Source: Candidatus Helarchaeota archaeon
Lineage (GTDB): Archaea; Asgardarchaeota; Lokiarchaeia; Helarchaeales; RDOG01
Reading direction: 5' to 3'
DNA: 60,185 nt
Assembly (NCBI GenBank): GCA_019058315.1
Contig: JAHPZH010000002.1
Coordinates: 817,625-877,809 of the forward strand
Below, piece by piece: positions 44,652-53,749 of the stretch. The notes beneath the pieces are model-generated. The model was given only the letters and a program-made list of their open reading frames with translations. It was not told the DNA's origin and did no database searches. The position numbers were made by a program, and so were the translations under genes. The stretch's first letter is position 1, and each line of letters begins with the position of its first letter.

Positions 44652-45011
44652 TTTGAGATCTCTAGATGTCCTTTATTTAATTTTTAATAATAAATTATTT
44701 TATTAAATGTATATGAGATTTCCAACTCATTATTGTAAAATTGATTTGATGTAAAATCAATTTAAATTTATAAAATTCTTCAGATTTTATTTCTTATCTT
44801 ATTTTAATTACTTTTTCTTCTTTTTGGGAAATACATTTGAAAAGTATAAAAAATAAAGAATAACTTAACAGATTATTAGATAAAATGTAAAGAATTTATA
44901 GATTTTATACTTTTTCTTGGAAATTCAAACAAATAGGAAATTATTATATTAAGTTTTCTCCAGTAATCAATAATGAAAAAAAGTCCAAATAGATTTTAGG
45001 GAAGGTTTTTT
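44652..45011. other. Intergenic region between divergent genes
   Basis: About 360 very AT-rich bases with short A and T tracts. No ORF, strong palindrome or RNA fold was noticed apart from promoter-like TATA tracts. GGGAAGG (about 45000-45006) is a plausible ribosome site for the gene at 45012. Confidence 0.45.
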
Positions 45012-45575
45012 ATGTTAGAATTAATAAAAGAAGAACAAAAACTATTCATCCTCAATTTAGTCACTATTTTCAGTTTTTGCCTCTATGCATACGGAATTTA
45101 CTTACATGTCGCAATTAGGGGACTAGTTTGGGGAAATATGGCGATTGATCTCTCGATTCAAATTCTGGGTCCTGTATTTGGGGTTGTAATGGTTGTTGTG
45201 TTGGGATGTATTATACTATTTATTAGCTTCTATATCGACCAATTCCGAGCAACTAATGTCTTTTTGTGCTGGTTCTGGATATTTTCACTTTATCAATGCG
45301 CAATTAATTCATTTTTAGCTTTCAATGGACTGCCTAATGAACCTATAAATCAGTTTTTTAAATGGTTGTTTCCCACCCTTTGGTATCCCATTAAAGAGAT
45401 TTGTTTCGTTCTAATTGCTCTTCTTTTAACCTATGTCTTTCAAAAAAAGATAGTTAAAAAAGAATTTGATAAACTGGATATTTTCTTAATAACTATTTTA
45501 AGTGTTGGACTTATTCTAGCCACCCTTATGAGTCAATTGTTTTTAATCAATGCTAACATACTTACTTACTCTTGA
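45012..45575 (+). CDS. Five-helix membrane protein
   Basis: This 187-residue protein has helices at about 12-32, 45-75, 85-105, 125-145 and 155-180. The loop after helix 3 (NGLPNEPINQFFKWLFPTLW) is aromatic-rich. There is no metal or catalytic motif. It stands alone on the plus strand between minus-strand copies of duplicated genes. Function unknown. Confidence 0.6.
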   Translation: MLELIKEEQKLFILNLVTIFSFCLYAYGIYLHVAIRGLVWGNMAIDLSIQILGPVFGVVMVVVLGCIILFISFYIDQFRATNVFLCWFWIFSLYQCAINSFLAFNGLPNEPINQFFKWLFPTLWYPIKEICFVLIALLLTYVFQKKIVKKEFDKLDIFLITILSVGLILATLMSQLFLINANILTYS

Positions 45576-45755
45576 GAAATTTTGCATAGTATCAGAAAAA
45601 TGAAAATAACATATAAATAAGGAAACACCAGGATTAATCTTACCTAATATTAATTATAGAGCCATGAAAGTCAACACTCTGGCAGCAAACTTCTATGCTC
45701 TTACAAGAATTTGTTGTTCAACCCAAGAATATTATTAAAGCGTTAATTGTATGTT

Positions 45756-45968
45756 CTAATCCTTTAATTTATTGAAAAAATCAAGAAGGCTTATAATACC
45801 TGGAATAAATAGTAAAAATCCAAAAATAATTTCTATTGTATGTTTATCACTAGCAAATGGTGTCCCTGAAGAAAACACAAATCCTGGAAATAAAATAAAT
45901 ACTAATCCTAGCAGGAAACATGCGATACTACCTATTAATGATAAGGCTGCTGATAGGTTTATTGTCAA
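45756..45968 (-). CDS. 70-residue hydrophobic protein, copy 2
   Basis: This copy differs from the protein at 43249-43461 by four residues, and its leader peptide gene (45978-46010) is also kept. Both copies use TTG starts and a TGAGGT ribosome site. The near identity of coding and leader DNA points to a recent duplication. Two membrane helices; role unknown. Confidence 0.7.
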   Translation of the reverse strand: MTINLSAALSLIGSIACFLLGLVFILFPGFVFSSGTPFASDKHTIEIIFGFLLFIPGIISLLDFFNKLKD

Positions 45969-45977
45969 TATATAACC

Positions 45978-46010
45978 TCAATCTATTAATTTCTTCAATA
46001 TTTTATCCAT
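45978..46010 (-). CDS. Conserved 10-codon upstream ORF, copy 2
   Basis: ATG 46010 opens MDKILKKLID and stops at TGA 45980-45978, overlapping the ribosome site of the 70-residue gene. Compared with copy 1 the peptide keeps 8 of 10 residues. Confidence 0.45.
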   Translation of the reverse strand: MDKILKKLID

Positions 46011-46023
46011 TATCCTCAATTTT

Positions 46024-46503
46024 TTATTTTCTCTCATATGATTCAATATAATCTAGCATTATAGAATAAGCGTATTCTATCTTATCTACCCATTTTCCAA
46101 TAATATGAAAAGATTTCTTTTGATTCTTAAGTGAAAAACTAATAGCATTATACTTCGTATTATCAAAAATATCTTTAGTATAACCATATTCATATAGTAT
46201 AATTTCTTTTATTGAACTCCAAGAAATGAATTTATGATTAAATAAACTAAAAGGGTTCCTAATTTTTACACCATTTGTATAAATTATTAAATAAGATCCA
46301 ATAAATTGGAATGTTATCCAGATTGTAATTACATCCCAACTTAAGAATATAATCAATGTAAATATTAAACCCCTTAGATCAAGTTCTATCGTAAAAATTG
46401 TAAGAAATAAAAAGAAAATTGGAATTATACTCATAATCGATCCTATTAACCAATTATGTCGGTGAGCTGGACTAATTTCACTTTTAAATAGAATATTTGA
46501 CAT
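46024..46503 (-). CDS. Two-helix protein with PH-like domain, paralog 2
   Basis: This 159-residue protein has the same plan as the one at 44160-44651: start MSNILFKSEI, two hydrophobic helices, then FQFIGSYLIIYTNGVKIRNPF, FISWSSIKEI and a closing helix. Identity is moderate. It is followed closely by the upstream ORF and the 70-residue gene, so the unit PH-like plus 70-residue gene may be functional. No family confirmed. Confidence 0.65.
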   Translation of the reverse strand: MSNILFKSEISPAHRHNWLIGSIMSIIPIFFLFLTIFTIELDLRGLIFTLIIFLSWDVITIWITFQFIGSYLIIYTNGVKIRNPFSLFNHKFISWSSIKEIILYEYGYTKDIFDNTKYNAISFSLKNQKKSFHIIGKWVDKIEYAYSIMLDYIESYERK

Positions 46504-46580
46504 TTTATCAGATAAGAAATTTATATTAAAGATTCAACAAAAGATTTTCCCATTATTATTATAGGTATGAGATTATTTAA

Positions 46581-47474
46581 TCAATCTATGTTTTCAAAAA
46601 ACTTTTTATAATATTGATTCAATTTTTCATATTTTTTTTCTTCATATTTTGAAGGATTAATTTCTCTCCACGTAATTCTTCTTGCTTTATAAAATGAATC
46701 CGTCTCCCAAAATTGTCTTTTATATTTATTTTTCTTCCATGGTGGGGGGATTTTTCGGGAAGTGTATTTTGACCTATCTACATTCCAATCAAGAAATTTT
46801 AATTCCATTTCTAATGATTTTAAAATATTTTTCTTATATGTAAGATTTATTCCAATGACATTTTCATTTGAAGAAGTCCTTTTGATATGATCTTTAGGAA
46901 TTATTTTAATTTCCTTGTCTTCATTATGTTTATTTAATCTTTTTGTAATCTTTCCATTGGATAATCCTTTAAAGAAGCTAGCAAAATTATGTGCACCTTT
47001 ATTACAAGAGAATCCTTCAGTCTGATATATATTTATTAATTCAGGATCTGTAACGTCTGTTACCCATCCATGACCAGTTACACAGAATCCTTCAAGTTGT
47101 TTATTTTGGTTAAGTACAACCTGAATCATTTCCCAATCATGAGAATGATTCAATACGGTATAATATTCATTAAATGCAAAATAATACCAATATTGAATAA
47201 CTAAAGGGTCCTTTGTCTCGTAGGAAGTCTCCCATTTGAAAAAAAATCTATTTCCTTCTAAAAAATGAATATAAACTGTTGGTTTATATAAACAAAAAGG
47301 CTTTTTTATTCCAACCTTACATAATTTAAACCATTTTTTCTTTGGGTTTCTACATTTGAATTTAGAAAAATCAGTTGGAGTAAATTTTTCTTCTTCATGT
47401 AATCTAAGGATTGGAATGTATTTCTTAGCTAATTCTTTTTTCTCTTCTTTACCCAATTCTTCCATTTTTTTCAC
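46581..47474 (-). CDS. Vps62/NLP-like soluble protein
   Basis: This 297-residue protein shows PILRLHEEEKFTPTDFSKF near 21, the start pattern of Vps62-like proteins. Later come IQYWYYFAFNEYY and NHSHDWEMIQVVL with His110, His112, Asp113 and Glu115, then GHGW and GAHNFASFF. The HxHDWE core matches the GHRHDWE heptapeptide of NLP (NPP1) cytolysins and the HxGDWE core of Vps62 proteins. These share a metal-binding jelly roll. The C-terminal 100 residues are basic and unassigned. No secretion signal, unlike NLP toxins. The family call is inference from motifs. Confidence 0.55.
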   Translation of the reverse strand: MKKMEELGKEEKKELAKKYIPILRLHEEEKFTPTDFSKFKCRNPKKKWFKLCKVGIKKPFCLYKPTVYIHFLEGNRFFFKWETSYETKDPLVIQYWYYFAFNEYYTVLNHSHDWEMIQVVLNQNKQLEGFCVTGHGWVTDVTDPELINIYQTEGFSCNKGAHNFASFFKGLSNGKITKRLNKHNEDKEIKIIPKDHIKRTSSNENVIGINLTYKKNILKSLEMELKFLDWNVDRSKYTSRKIPPPWKKNKYKRQFWETDSFYKARRITWREINPSKYEEKKYEKLNQYYKKFFENID

Positions 47475-47648
47475 ATTTTCTTAAATTTACTAATTCAAGA
47501 ATTTGGTCTTATTTCGTGGGATTCCCCAAACTTTTAAAAGTATTTATCACTGAAATCGAAACTTTAAATAAATAAAATCTTACCTAAGCGGAATATCCTC
47601 TATTAAAAAGGGATTTAGTCTATTAAAATTTATTGGATTGGATTATAA

Positions 47649-48074
47649 TTAGATCATAGCATCCATTACCAAAAAAGTAACTATAGTTGTCAGAAGAGGT
47701 GTAAATGACAATGCAACTTCCCAGTGGTACCAATAGGCAAATACAGCAAATGTAAAAAAGCCGAAAGTGATTATTGCAAGCACTGCTCTAACAGTATATT
47801 TTGGAAATAGAAATGGTTCTTCTGTGGTAATAGGTTTTGCTTTATCTTTAGTTCTTTTAGCAAAATAAGCGTTGATAATCATAGCATAGAGCCCTGTAAC
47901 TGCATTTCTTAATTGTGTAGCAGTATCTCCCGCAATCATAACTTTTATTGGATCGGACAAACCTGAAAATACCAAAATGATTGCAAATAAAATTGTTAAT
48001 ATAATTGAAACTATTGCATAGATTTCAAATTTACCCAACTTCATCTCAAAATTTCCTAATCTCACTCTTGGCAT
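47649..48074 (-). CDS. Three-helix membrane protein, operator-controlled
   Basis: This 141-residue protein has helices at about 14-37, 87-107 and 115-138, with a conserved-looking GDTATQLRNAVTGLYAMIINAYF stretch between the first and second. A strong ribosome site (AAAGGAGAG) lies 6 bases before the ATG at 48074. A palindromic operator lies 76 bases upstream. Function unknown. Confidence 0.65.
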   Translation of the reverse strand: MPRVRLGNFEMKLGKFEIYAIVSIILTILFAIILVFSGLSDPIKVMIAGDTATQLRNAVTGLYAMIINAYFAKRTKDKAKPITTEEPFLFPKYTVRAVLAIITFGFFTFAVFAYWYHWEVALSFTPLLTTIVTFLVMDAMI

Positions 48075-48149
48075 AAAAACTCTCCTTTTTTTATATATTT
48101 TTAATATTTGTATAGTAACTAATTATTCTTGATACACTTAAAATATTTT

Positions 48150-48164
48150 TGTATCATTGAAACA
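48150..48164. promoter_or_regulatory. Operator-like palindrome, one mismatch
   Basis: TGTATCATTGAAACA differs from the symmetric core at one base. A further TTGATACA half-site lies at 48129-48136. Both sit upstream of the three-helix protein gene at 47649-48074. Confidence 0.55.
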
Positions 48165-48285
48165 TAAATCAAATTTGTGTTAAATCATTATGATTATGTT
48201 TTAAAATACATTAATTAGTAGATTGCACCAAATTGTATTGAAAAAAAAAATAATATTAGTTATGTAATATGCCCGTAGAAGTTAA

Positions 48286-48783
48286 TTAAATTCGAATCCA
48301 TAACATTATAATTCCTAGAGAAAATGAAATCGCAAAATGCACAATTAACCATATTTTTGTATTAGTACTACTTAAAGCCTTATTCAAAATGTAAATCTTT
48401 GCAAATCCCAACATTTCACCTGGTTTTAAATCGCAAATAAAATGTAAACCGCTCATTAATGCCCAAACACCTGCTGATAGACCAATATAACTATTAAAAT
48501 CGGAAAATATCCACACAATAAAAGTAAAAATAGTTATAAATGACGAATGTGTAGTCCAATCTCTATGATGTAGTATTTCTATAGTTAAATCAGTATCGGG
48601 TATCATGTAACCAGTGAAAAAACTAGGAAAAATCAATAATAAATCATACCAATTCAATTGAAATGGAGCCAGTAATTCCGTCAATGATAATTTTCCTGTC
48701 GGTAAAGAAAATATCAGAAATGTTGCAATCCATATAATTACTCCTGCAATAAGACTAACTATTCTATGACCTTTCCTTTTCAT
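48286..48783 (-). CDS. YdjM-like membrane metal-dependent hydrolase
   Basis: The protein has about 165 residues from ATG 48783, chosen because GAGGTG lies 8 bases upstream; a GTG at 48792 would add three residues. It has four hydrophobic helices. The motif sequence is KRKGHR at the N-terminus, then PDTDLTIEILHHRDWTTHSS and GLHFICDLKPG. This fits the YdjM/DUF457 family of membrane proteins with His/Asp metal sites, linked to lipid or phosphate-ester hydrolysis. It lies 9 bases before the phospholipase-like gene end on the same strand, so they may be co-transcribed. Confidence 0.78.
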   Translation of the reverse strand: MKRKGHRIVSLIAGVIIWIATFLIFSLPTGKLSLTELLAPFQLNWYDLLLIFPSFFTGYMIPDTDLTIEILHHRDWTTHSSFITIFTFIVWIFSDFNSYIGLSAGVWALMSGLHFICDLKPGEMLGFAKIYILNKALSSTNTKIWLIVHFAISFSLGIIMLWIRI

Positions 48784-48800
48784 ATTATTCACCTCGTTTA

Positions 48801-50240
48801 TTAAGAAAAAATTATTAGAGCAAGTATAAATAAAATTGAAATTAATAGAATAATAAAATAAAGATTAATTCTGTTTTTCTGACTTTTTTGTATATTATAA
48901 AGTCTTTTTATTAATATATACGCTCCTTCCACTGACGACTTATCAAACCTTAATTGAAATCCTGAATTATCTTTTAAAACTAGGGGATTATAGTTATGCC
49001 ACCTTATTAAATTATCAATTCTATCTGTTCCTAGTAAATTTACACCCTTATCCATTACATCAAATAATGTTGTTAGTTCATTTGTACTCCAGGTTCGAAT
49101 TACCTTATGTCTAGAAATTAATTGATCAATTTTTTCGTGTGAAAGTGTAAATTTATGAATATTTGCATATGTATTGATAAAAACCCGAGTTGGATATTTA
49201 TTAATCAAATTCGGGGAAACATCCACAAATGCCAAGCTTTTTAGATTTTTATCATATTCTTCCTTAAATGGAGCAATTCTTGAAATATTCTCTGTATTTC
49301 CACCAGATAGAACGAAAATAAATTTATCTTTTAAATCATCTAGAGTTGGCCATTGGTTATTCTGCATATACTCATAAGGTGTATAAAGTCTATTCTCGAA
49401 GTATCTCTTAATTAAATCATCAAGTCTATTTGAGAAGGATTTCTCTTTACTATTGAGTTTTTTCGAAATAATATGCTTCAAATCAAGATAAATAACAATT
49501 GGTTCATGATTTTTGTTTAAATCGGACCAGACTTTAACTGCCTCAAACCATTCCCTTAAGGTAATTCTCTCTCGTTTATTATACCATAAATGATAGACAA
49601 AAAATTCTTTGATGTTTTCTTGTTTTGAAGAAGAATATTTCTCCCTTATTGTCATAATTGGCTTTTTTATAACATCTTCATGCACATCAAATTCTAAACC
49701 CCTCGCTTTACCATCATCTAATTGAAATTTTATTGATTCAAATCTCCAAACATTATGTCTTCTCTTAAATCCTTGATTTTCTGTGAGTGTTGAAAAAACT
49801 TTATTCAAATAAATCAATCTATCCTTATATTCCATGATAAAAATATCAAAATAATTATAGAAAAGTTCCTTCTTTTGTTTGGTCACTTTTTTTAAAAGAA
49901 TTCCTTTTCTATGTGTTGTAAAAAGATCCTTAATAAGTTCCAAACGTTTTTTAGCGTCCTCTTCATTTAATATCTCATTAAACTTGTCCATAAATTGAAG
50001 ATATTCTACACTGGAATAAATTTTATCTAATCCTGTCTGAACTTTCTTTTCTATCATTAAATCTGAAAGTAATTTTCTATATATCTTATAAAATCCCCCA
50101 TCCTTATACTCTGGCCAATACCTCCTCTCATATGAATTATGTGAAGTAATACATTGATATTTGTTAAAATTTGTTGGTATTTTTAATTCTCTCCTTTTTT
50201 TAATTATAAAAAATCCTCTTATTAAACTACAAAACTTCAC
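48801..50240 (-). CDS. PI-PLC-like phosphodiesterase with C-terminal anchor
   Basis: This 479-residue protein has ITSHNSYERRYWPE near residue 31, the THNSYH block of Ca2+-dependent PI-PLC-like proteins. LDDGKARGLEFDVHED follows near 168, equal to the QLDxGVRxLELDV block that supplies metal ligands. The middle region has PIVIYLDLKHI and KFIFVLSGG strands of a TIM barrel. The last 22 residues are a hydrophobic helix ending the protein, a tail anchor. An insertion of about 120 residues between the two catalytic blocks is unusual. The start is GTG at 50240, 117 bases from a perfect operator. It may cleave phospholipid head groups or glycolipids. In the same apparent operon as the YdjM-like gene. 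Confidence 0.68.
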   Translation of the reverse strand: MKFCSLIRGFFIIKKRRELKIPTNFNKYQCITSHNSYERRYWPEYKDGGFYKIYRKLLSDLMIEKKVQTGLDKIYSSVEYLQFMDKFNEILNEEDAKKRLELIKDLFTTHRKGILLKKVTKQKKELFYNYFDIFIMEYKDRLIYLNKVFSTLTENQGFKRRHNVWRFESIKFQLDDGKARGLEFDVHEDVIKKPIMTIREKYSSSKQENIKEFFVYHLWYNKRERITLREWFEAVKVWSDLNKNHEPIVIYLDLKHIISKKLNSKEKSFSNRLDDLIKRYFENRLYTPYEYMQNNQWPTLDDLKDKFIFVLSGGNTENISRIAPFKEEYDKNLKSLAFVDVSPNLINKYPTRVFINTYANIHKFTLSHEKIDQLISRHKVIRTWSTNELTTLFDVMDKGVNLLGTDRIDNLIRWHNYNPLVLKDNSGFQLRFDKSSVEGAYILIKRLYNIQKSQKNRINLYFIILLISILFILALIIFS

Positions 50241-50664
50241 TCGTTTAATAAAGAATTTAGTATGCTGAAATCTTCCCTTATTTCAAAATAAATGGATGAT
50301 TGATAATTTGTATTCAATATCAAGTTTTAAAAATAATTGTCAAAATACGATTTTTTTGTATCATTGATACAATTAAAGGCGCCTATTAAGTTATTAAATT
50401 CAACAATTTTGAAAAATAGAGAACTGAATATTTAAGGATAGTAATGAGGAATATTTGAAATTTATAATGATTATTGGTAATTCCAGGAAACCCCGTGCTA
50501 TATAATAGATTTAAAATAAGCATCGAATTATTTTTATAATAATCTTCAAAATTTCCATCTCGATTATTATGCCAGAAGGAACAATTATTTTCATTACATA
50601 AACATTTTAAGAAATAATTAATTAAAATATTATTAGTCAAGCGGATATTTAAACAATCGGAGAA
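50241..50664. other. Divergent promoter region
   Basis: About 424 bases between the PI-PLC-like and LRR genes. It holds the palindrome at 50357-50371. A minus-strand ORF of 84 codons (50386-50640) is present, but it lacks a ribosome site and resembles nothing recognised, so it is not annotated as a gene. Confidence 0.45.
50357..50371. promoter_or_regulatory. Perfect palindromic operator
   Basis: TGTATCATTGATACA is identical to the core site at 34332-34346 and symmetric for 17 bases (50356-50372). It lies between the divergent PI-PLC-like and LRR genes, 117 and 294 bases from their starts. Confidence 0.68.
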
Positions 50665-53600
50665 ATGAAATATTTGTTTATTCCTAAATTAACTTTTGAT
50701 ATTTTAATTATTTGGCTTGGAATATTTGTTATATTTTTTCTAATATCGTCATTTATTCTTGATGATTATCAAACAATCTTAATATTATTTCCATTAGTTA
50801 CATTTCTATTACAGACTTTTGGATATCTAGTTCCATTAATTCAAGAAATTAATATTATTTCATTAAAAGTTCCTATCAGAATTTGGGAAATAAGTTTTGA
50901 TCATGGATTGGAATTAAAAACACTATTTCATGATTCAAATTTTTTCCCCCTTGTTTGGTTTCTGATATTTTCTTCAAATCTAATAGCAATAGTGATTTCT
51001 ATTGATGAAATAACTTACGATAAATTAAATTTCTGCCTCGGATTATTCAATTTCAATTCGTTTTTCATTTCTATGATTTACTTTTGGCTATCAAATATAA
51101 TATCAATTACTGTGACAATTATAATTGCAATTTTCTTTAATTCGTTTATAATATCGGCTTTTATAGACTATTATGTAGAGAAAAAAGAATTTCTAAAATA
51201 TCTTATTACTATAGACGCGATATTTTGGATTTTTTTCTACATTAACGCTCTTAATCTATCATTTTTGACTATAAATATCTATCCAACAATAATTAATTCA
51301 ACTTCTACATTTATAATCGGAATTTTTACAATTTTACCTACATTTTTTGTCTTTTCTAAATATTCAAAATGGAATCTTTATTTAAATGGAGTTAAAAATC
51401 CACATGAAAAAGAAGTGATCAGAAATTTTAGAAAAAAATATAAAATAAAAGAAGAAGATTTTGTGATTAATATATCTGGGAATGTAATATATCTTAATTT
51501 AATAAAGAAATCTTTATATTCCATTCCTGAATCCATTAATAAATTTTCCCAATTAAAAAATCTTGACCTTTCATCTAATAGTCTTGATAATATCAATCAC
51601 TTAGAAAATCTCTCTCAATTACAGGAATTACGCTTTTTTAATAACCAAATAAAAAAGATAGAAGGATTAGAAGGTCTCACTCAATTAAAGGTATTAGTCC
51701 TTAAGAAAAATATGATTGAAAAAATAGAAGGTCTAGAAAAACTTGCTCAATTACAGATATTAAACCTTAAGAAAAATATGATTGAAAAAATAGAAGGTCT
51801 AGAAGAACTTACTCAATTACAGCTATTAAACCTTAAGAACAATAGAATCATAAAGATAGAGGGGTTAAAAGGGCTTCTTAATTTAAAAACATTAAATCTT
51901 TCTTATAATAAAATTGTAGAAATAGAGGGATTAGAAGATCTCAGTAAATTAGAAGATTTATATATTACTGATAATAAAATCCCGAAGAAAGAATTAAAAT
52001 TTATAGAAACAGCTAAAGCAGCAGTTGAATATTGTAATCAAAAAAAGAATAGACTTGAGACAGAATTACCAAAAAAACATGATATAAAAATGGAACAAAA
52101 ACCATCAATAAAAGAGAGAAAACTTTCAGAAATAATAACTACCGGGAAAGAAAAAAGTAAAATTCCAATAGAAAAAAAGGAAATTCATAAAAATATTCGA
52201 ATTTTACCTCCAAAAACTCTGAAGAAACCTCCATCCAAACCGGATCTTCAAGAATTACCACCAGCATATCCTCAAATAGAACCATCTTTTAAAAAGGTAA
52301 TTCCTAAACCTAAAATAATTTCAACTACAAAGACTCTAAAGGAATCTCCATCTAAGCAGGATCTTCAAGAATTACCATTAATCCCTCCTAAAATAGAACC
52401 TTCTTTTAAAAAGGTAGTTCCTAAATTCAAAATTATATCCGCTTCAGAAACTATGAAAGAACCTCCATCTAAACCCGATATTCAAGAATTGCCGTTAGAA
52501 TATCCTTACAGGGATCCTTCAGAAGGTTTTTTTAAATATGAAGGATATGGCGAACCTGAGATTTTTTTTAATAAATTTCTTAAAAGATTAGAATCGATGT
52601 TAGAAGGTTATAAAATATTTTTTAATGTAGATAGGAAAAGTATTCACACTTACGACCCACAAAATATCGAGATTAAATTCTCTTTAGATGATATTAAAGT
52701 CAAAAATAAAATAATTGGTCTAATTTCGGATATTTCCATAGTAGGGGATAAAAATCAGGCCCGATTAACTTTAAAATTTCATTTTGAATCAAAAAAACAA
52801 GAAGTTCTAAATGATATTGGTAATATTATTAAAAAATCTATTGAGGAATCATATAAAGAACAATCAATAAAACTATTGGAAAATGATAGTAATACGCTGC
52901 TAATGACTTATAACCATTCTGACAATTCTGATATATTAAAACGAAAAATGGCTGAACGATATAAATGGCAACCTATTCGTCTTATAAATGTTATAAATTT
53001 TATAAAAAGTTATATCTGGATTCAGAATTCCGAATTATTAAAGAAAGGAAAGGAATTATCAATTAAATCTAAATTGACAAATGAACAGTGGAAAGAGATT
53101 ATCCCTATACTTTCAGATATTCAAAACAAATTAGAAGATATCAAAGTAGAACACGGTTTAATATCATTGGAAATCGTAAAGACACGAGATGAAGTTATTT
53201 TATCTATTAGTTCCCTTCGTTCTAAATTTAAAACTGATTTTGACAAATTAGGAATAAAAATAGAAGGTATCGATAAAAACTTGGAACTATTACAACAGGA
53301 TGTTACTCAAGTGAAAATTTCGGGAGAAATCAACCTTGAAGATAAAAAAATTGAGCCAATTTTTAAAAATTGGCAAAAAATTATGGATTCTGATGATGTC
53401 CCTGAAAATGAGAAAATTGCATTAATTGGATATGTTAATAGAATAATCGTTTGGAAAAAACTAACTAAAAAATCAAGATGGGAGAAAATAAAAGGACTTT
53501 GTTTTTCTATTCTCAAATTTTCAGTCATGCTTTTAACTGGGGGTGTAGGAGGTAAAATAATTGAAAATCTGGTAAATCCCCATATTGAGAAATTTTTTGA

Positions 53601-53697
53601 AAACCTAAATGTTCCAATTAATAAATATAATGGAGAATTGAATTATAACCTTATTAAAAATGAAGTAGATTATGTATTTTCTAAAAATACTTCGTAA
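50665..53697 (+). CDS. Membrane protein with SDS22-like LRRs and coiled-coil tail
   Basis: This 1010-residue protein has about seven helices in residues 8-235. An SDS22-type LRR array follows at about 278-445, six or seven repeats of 22 residues with LxxLxQLxxLNLKxNxIxKIEGLE. A proline-rich linker (about 515-620) has three 39-residue repeats around SKPDLQELP. The C-terminal half (about 625-945) is alpha/beta then coiled coil (KNLELLQQDVTQVKI). A hydrophobic stretch with SVMLLTGGVGGKIIENL (about 950-970) comes near the end. The layout recalls a membrane receptor that senses through LRRs, but no enzymatic domain is seen. It is controlled by the operator at 50357. Confidence 0.78.
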   Translation: MKYLFIPKLTFDILIIWLGIFVIFFLISSFILDDYQTILILFPLVTFLLQTFGYLVPLIQEINIISLKVPIRIWEISFDHGLELKTLFHDSNFFPLVWFLIFSSNLIAIVISIDEITYDKLNFCLGLFNFNSFFISMIYFWLSNIISITVTIIIAIFFNSFIISAFIDYYVEKKEFLKYLITIDAIFWIFFYINALNLSFLTINIYPTIINSTSTFIIGIFTILPTFFVFSKYSKWNLYLNGVKNPHEKEVIRNFRKKYKIKEEDFVINISGNVIYLNLIKKSLYSIPESINKFSQLKNLDLSSNSLDNINHLENLSQLQELRFFNNQIKKIEGLEGLTQLKVLVLKKNMIEKIEGLEKLAQLQILNLKKNMIEKIEGLEELTQLQLLNLKNNRIIKIEGLKGLLNLKTLNLSYNKIVEIEGLEDLSKLEDLYITDNKIPKKELKFIETAKAAVEYCNQKKNRLETELPKKHDIKMEQKPSIKERKLSEIITTGKEKSKIPIEKKEIHKNIRILPPKTLKKPPSKPDLQELPPAYPQIEPSFKKVIPKPKIISTTKTLKESPSKQDLQELPLIPPKIEPSFKKVVPKFKIISASETMKEPPSKPDIQELPLEYPYRDPSEGFFKYEGYGEPEIFFNKFLKRLESMLEGYKIFFNVDRKSIHTYDPQNIEIKFSLDDIKVKNKIIGLISDISIVGDKNQARLTLKFHFESKKQEVLNDIGNIIKKSIEESYKEQSIKLLENDSNTLLMTYNHSDNSDILKRKMAERYKWQPIRLINVINFIKSYIWIQNSELLKKGKELSIKSKLTNEQWKEIIPILSDIQNKLEDIKVEHGLISLEIVKTRDEVILSISSLRSKFKTDFDKLGIKIEGIDKNLELLQQDVTQVKISGEINLEDKKIEPIFKNWQKIMDSDDVPENEKIALIGYVNRIIVWKKLTKKSRWEKIKGLCFSILKFSVMLLTGGVGGKIIENLVNPHIEKFFENLNVPINKYNGELNYNLIKNEVDYVFSKNTS
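51701..51898 (+). repeat. 66-bp tandem repeats encoding LRRs
   Basis: Units begin at 51701, 51767 and 51833. The first two are almost identical in DNA (one 22-residue LRR each), which points to recent expansion or gene conversion inside the array. Confidence 0.85.
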
Positions 53698-53749
53698 TTC
53701 CGAATACTACCTCTTAATGTTAATAATATAATAATTTAATTTTTATAAA

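Larger units (their letters stand above)
45756..46010 (-). repeat. Duplicated 255-bp segment, copy 2
   Basis: Partner of 43249-43503, same orientation. Homology appears to end near the upstream ORF start. The genes just upstream (PH-like at 46024 here, zinc-ribbon membrane protein there) differ. Confidence 0.85.

Noticed and set aside
45664..45738. 24-codon ORF MKVNTLAANFYALTRICCSTQ...
   Set aside because: Short, no ribosome site and no copy near the other duplicated segment, though a promoter-like tract precedes it.
50386..50640. Minus-strand ORF of 84 codons between the PI-PLC-like and LRR genes
   Set aside because: No ribosome site, low-complexity Asn/Leu-rich composition and no recognised motif. 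Left as intergenic.
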